This document shows positions 62,849-64,000 of a stretch of DNA of 64,000 nt, piece after piece. The stretch comes from Nocardioides sp. R-C-SC26 (GTDB lineage Bacteria; Actinomycetota; Actinomycetes; Propionibacteriales; Nocardioidaceae). The notes beneath the pieces are model-generated. The model was not told the DNA's origin, made no database searches, and saw only the letters and a list, made by a program, of their open reading frames with translations. The stretch spans positions 197,254 to 261,253 of the forward strand of contig NZ_JAHRHK010000003.1 of assembly GCF_021246465.1 (NCBI RefSeq). The letters run 5' to 3'. The translations under genes and the position numbers were made by a program. Within the stretch, counting starts at the first letter, position 1. Each line of letters starts with the position of its first letter.

Positions 62849-64000
62849 GACTGACGCGGGATCTCGTCGATCACACGGGCGCCGAGCTCGCGGGCGAGCA
62901 GATCGTCGACACCGACGTGCTCGGTCTCGATGTCCTGGTCGTCGGGGCTGGCGACCGCGTCGGCATCGGCCATCGCGCGGGCGCGGGAGTCGTCGACCTG
63001 CTCCCCCGCCGGCCGGGTCTGCCGGATCGCCTCGCGGGCCGCGGCGGTCGGCGCCGACGCGGGCGCCGGCTCCGCGGAGGCCTCGGCGTGGGCCCGGGGG
63101 GGCGGGGGGGGGGGGGGGCGGGGGGCGCGGGGGCCCGGGGGCGCGGCGCCCCGGGGGCCCCCGGCGGCCGGGCCCTCGCTGCGCGCCCAATCCGGCACCG
63201 CTCCGGCGTCTCCTCCTTGCCCAGGCTCCGCGGGCTGCGGGGTGGGTGCGGTCGCCTGCGGCGCTGCCGGCGTCGAGGCTCCCGACGACGGGGCGCCACC
63301 GGAGGCACCCGGGTCGACGATGGTCTCGATGCGCCACTCGACGCCGAGGATCTCCCGTGCCGCGTCGCGCACGATGTCGGCGCTGCCACCCTGGTCGAAC
63401 GACTCGCGCGCGCCGGTGTTGGCGAAGCCGAGGGTCATGGTCGTCGCGTCGACCGCCACGACCTGTGCGTTCTGGCTCAGGTGGATCCAGGTCATCCGGC
63501 GCTTGGCCTTGGTCGCCTCGATGACGTCGGGCCACAGCCGTCGCACGTCGACGAGGCTGAGCCCGCCGGCCGCGGGCGCGGGTTCGGCGGCCGCCGGTGG
63601 CTGGGGCGCCGGCGGGCTCGGCTCCACCTCCACCGCAACCGGTGGTCGAGGAGGTCGCTCTGCGACCGTCTCGGAACCCGGCGCCGCCTCCGGTCGCTGA
63701 GGGGCACGAGGGCCTGCGAGCGCCTTGTCCGCTGGTCGAGGAGGTCGCTCCGCGACCGTCTCGAGACTCGGCGTGGCCTGCTCGGTCGCCACCGCAGGCG
63801 CCGCCACCGGTGGCGGCACGGGCGCTCCGCCGGGGGTGCCCAGCACAGCGGCGCGACGCTCGATGCGGTCGAGCCGCGCCATCACGCCGTCGGCGGTGTG
63901 GTCGGCCCCGGGCAGCAGCACGCGGGCGCAGATGAGTTCGAGGAGCAGCCGGGGCGCGGTGGCCCCGCGCATCTCGGTGAGCCCGGCGGCGACCAGGTCG
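62845..64000 (-). CDS. dnaX: DNA polymerase III subunit gamma/tau, C-terminal part (5' end outside window)
   Basis: The frame is open to the right edge. The visible part begins in the clamp-loader collar (DLVAAGLTEMRGATAPRLLLELICARVLLPG) and continues through the tau linker to a tau C-terminal domain (LSLVDVRRLWPDVIEATKAKRRMTWIHLSQNAQVVAVDATTMTLGFANTGARESFDQ). The linker carries two in-frame REP copies, each translated as ETVAERPPRP, and further on a very GC-rich stretch with a 14-G run (about 63106-63119). The stop codon is in the repeat element. Identity rests on these domains and on the following ybaB-recR. Confidence 0.88.
   Translation of the reverse strand, partial: DLVAAGLTEMRGATAPRLLLELICARVLLPGADHTADGVMARLDRIERRAAVLGTPGGAPVPPPVAAPAVATEQATPSLETVAERPPRPADKALAGPRAPQRPEAAPGSETVAERPPRPPVAVEVEPSPPAPQPPAAAEPAPAAGGLSLVDVRRLWPDVIEATKAKRRMTWIHLSQNAQVVAVDATTMTLGFANTGARESFDQGGSADIVRDAAREILGVEWRIETIVDPGASGGAPSSGASTPAAPQATAPTPQPAEPGQGGDAGAVPDWARSEGPAAGGPRGAAPPGPRAPRPPPPPPPRAHAEASAEPAPASAPTAAAREAIRQTRPAGEQVDDSRARAMADADAVASPDDQDIETEHVGVDDLLARELGARVIDEIPRQS
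63096..63165. repeat. homopolymeric G/C tract in dnaX
   Basis: Runs of 7, 14 and 6 G separated by single C (plus strand), followed by CCCGGGGG blocks. It encodes a Pro-rich stretch. It is either a slippage-prone coding tract or a sequencing/assembly artefact. Confidence 0.6.
63639..63768. repeat. two REP-like repeats inside dnaX coding sequence
   Basis: 63639-63678 (GGTGGTCGAGGAGGTCGCTC ... CCGTCTCGGAACC) and 63731-63768 (CTGGTCGAGGAGGTCGCTCC ... GTCTCGAGAC), with stems GGTCGC/GCGACC. They are in frame on the minus strand, encoding S-x-ETVAERPPRP twice in the tau linker. Confidence 0.85.

Overview
The window is 64 kb of very GC-rich DNA (the gene starts use GTG as often as ATG, and SD-less starts are common) from an actinobacterium. 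The gene set (purSQ, dispersed pur genes, WhiB, class I lysyl-tRNA synthetase, an ArsA pair next to whiB and a PASTA-type penicillin-binding protein) and the abundant CCGGTGGTYGAGGAG...TCTCGAAACC repeats suggest Propionibacteriales, probably Nocardioidaceae (Nocardioides-like). That placement is inference; no 16S gene is present.

Region 1 to 30 kb is housekeeping chromosome dominated by purine synthesis on the minus strand: purL, purQ-purS, purC, purB, purD and purA, interspersed with small membrane proteins, a truncated GAF histidine kinase at the left edge, an M20 peptidase, a Tat-type lipoprotein esterase, a DUF1906/peptidoglycan-binding wall enzyme, an acyl-CoA ligase, an ECF sigma factor with its coupled membrane partner, a Ser/Thr kinase with an extracellular FG-GAP domain, and a DAG-kinase-like protein. 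Region 30 to 46 kb holds class I lysS coupled to a protein made of twelve 10-residue repeats; an MBL-NUDIX-RidA-DUF4177 minus-strand cluster; the arsA-arsA / whiB / ponA module that is also found in mycobacteria (Rv3679-Rv3682 order); a thiolase-like/crotonase fusion; yqeY; and a metallophosphoesterase. Region 58.5 to 64 kb is chromosome again: asd-lysC, DUF5063, recR, ybaB and the 3' part of dnaX.

Between 45,952 and 58,515 a 12.5-kb integrative element of AICE type sits in tRNA-Pro(CGG), bounded by a perfect 51-bp direct repeat. It carries integrase, excisionase, an FtsK/SpoIIIE translocase, a small membrane protein, a HUH replication initiator and an AT-rich divergent operator. Its cargo is a candidate type IIS restriction-modification system: two overlapping DNA methyltransferases and a convergent PLD-family nuclease whose length and HxK position match BfiI. 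Other cargo includes an HNH nuclease, a ParB/Srx-like protein and several unknowns.

The non-coding layer is unusually rich. There are (i) four copies of a 160-172-bp terminal-inverted-repeat element, three of which contain the stop codon of an adjacent gene; (ii) many copies of a REP-like hairpin with constant flanks and loop but changing stems, two of them inside dnaX coding sequence; (iii) two paired-palindrome elements (TTGACCCGTCTT arms); (iv) a cluster of TTTC[CG]CC motifs; and (v) about twenty genes with a TANNNT-like hexamer 6-8 nt before the start codon, i.e. predicted leaderless mRNAs.
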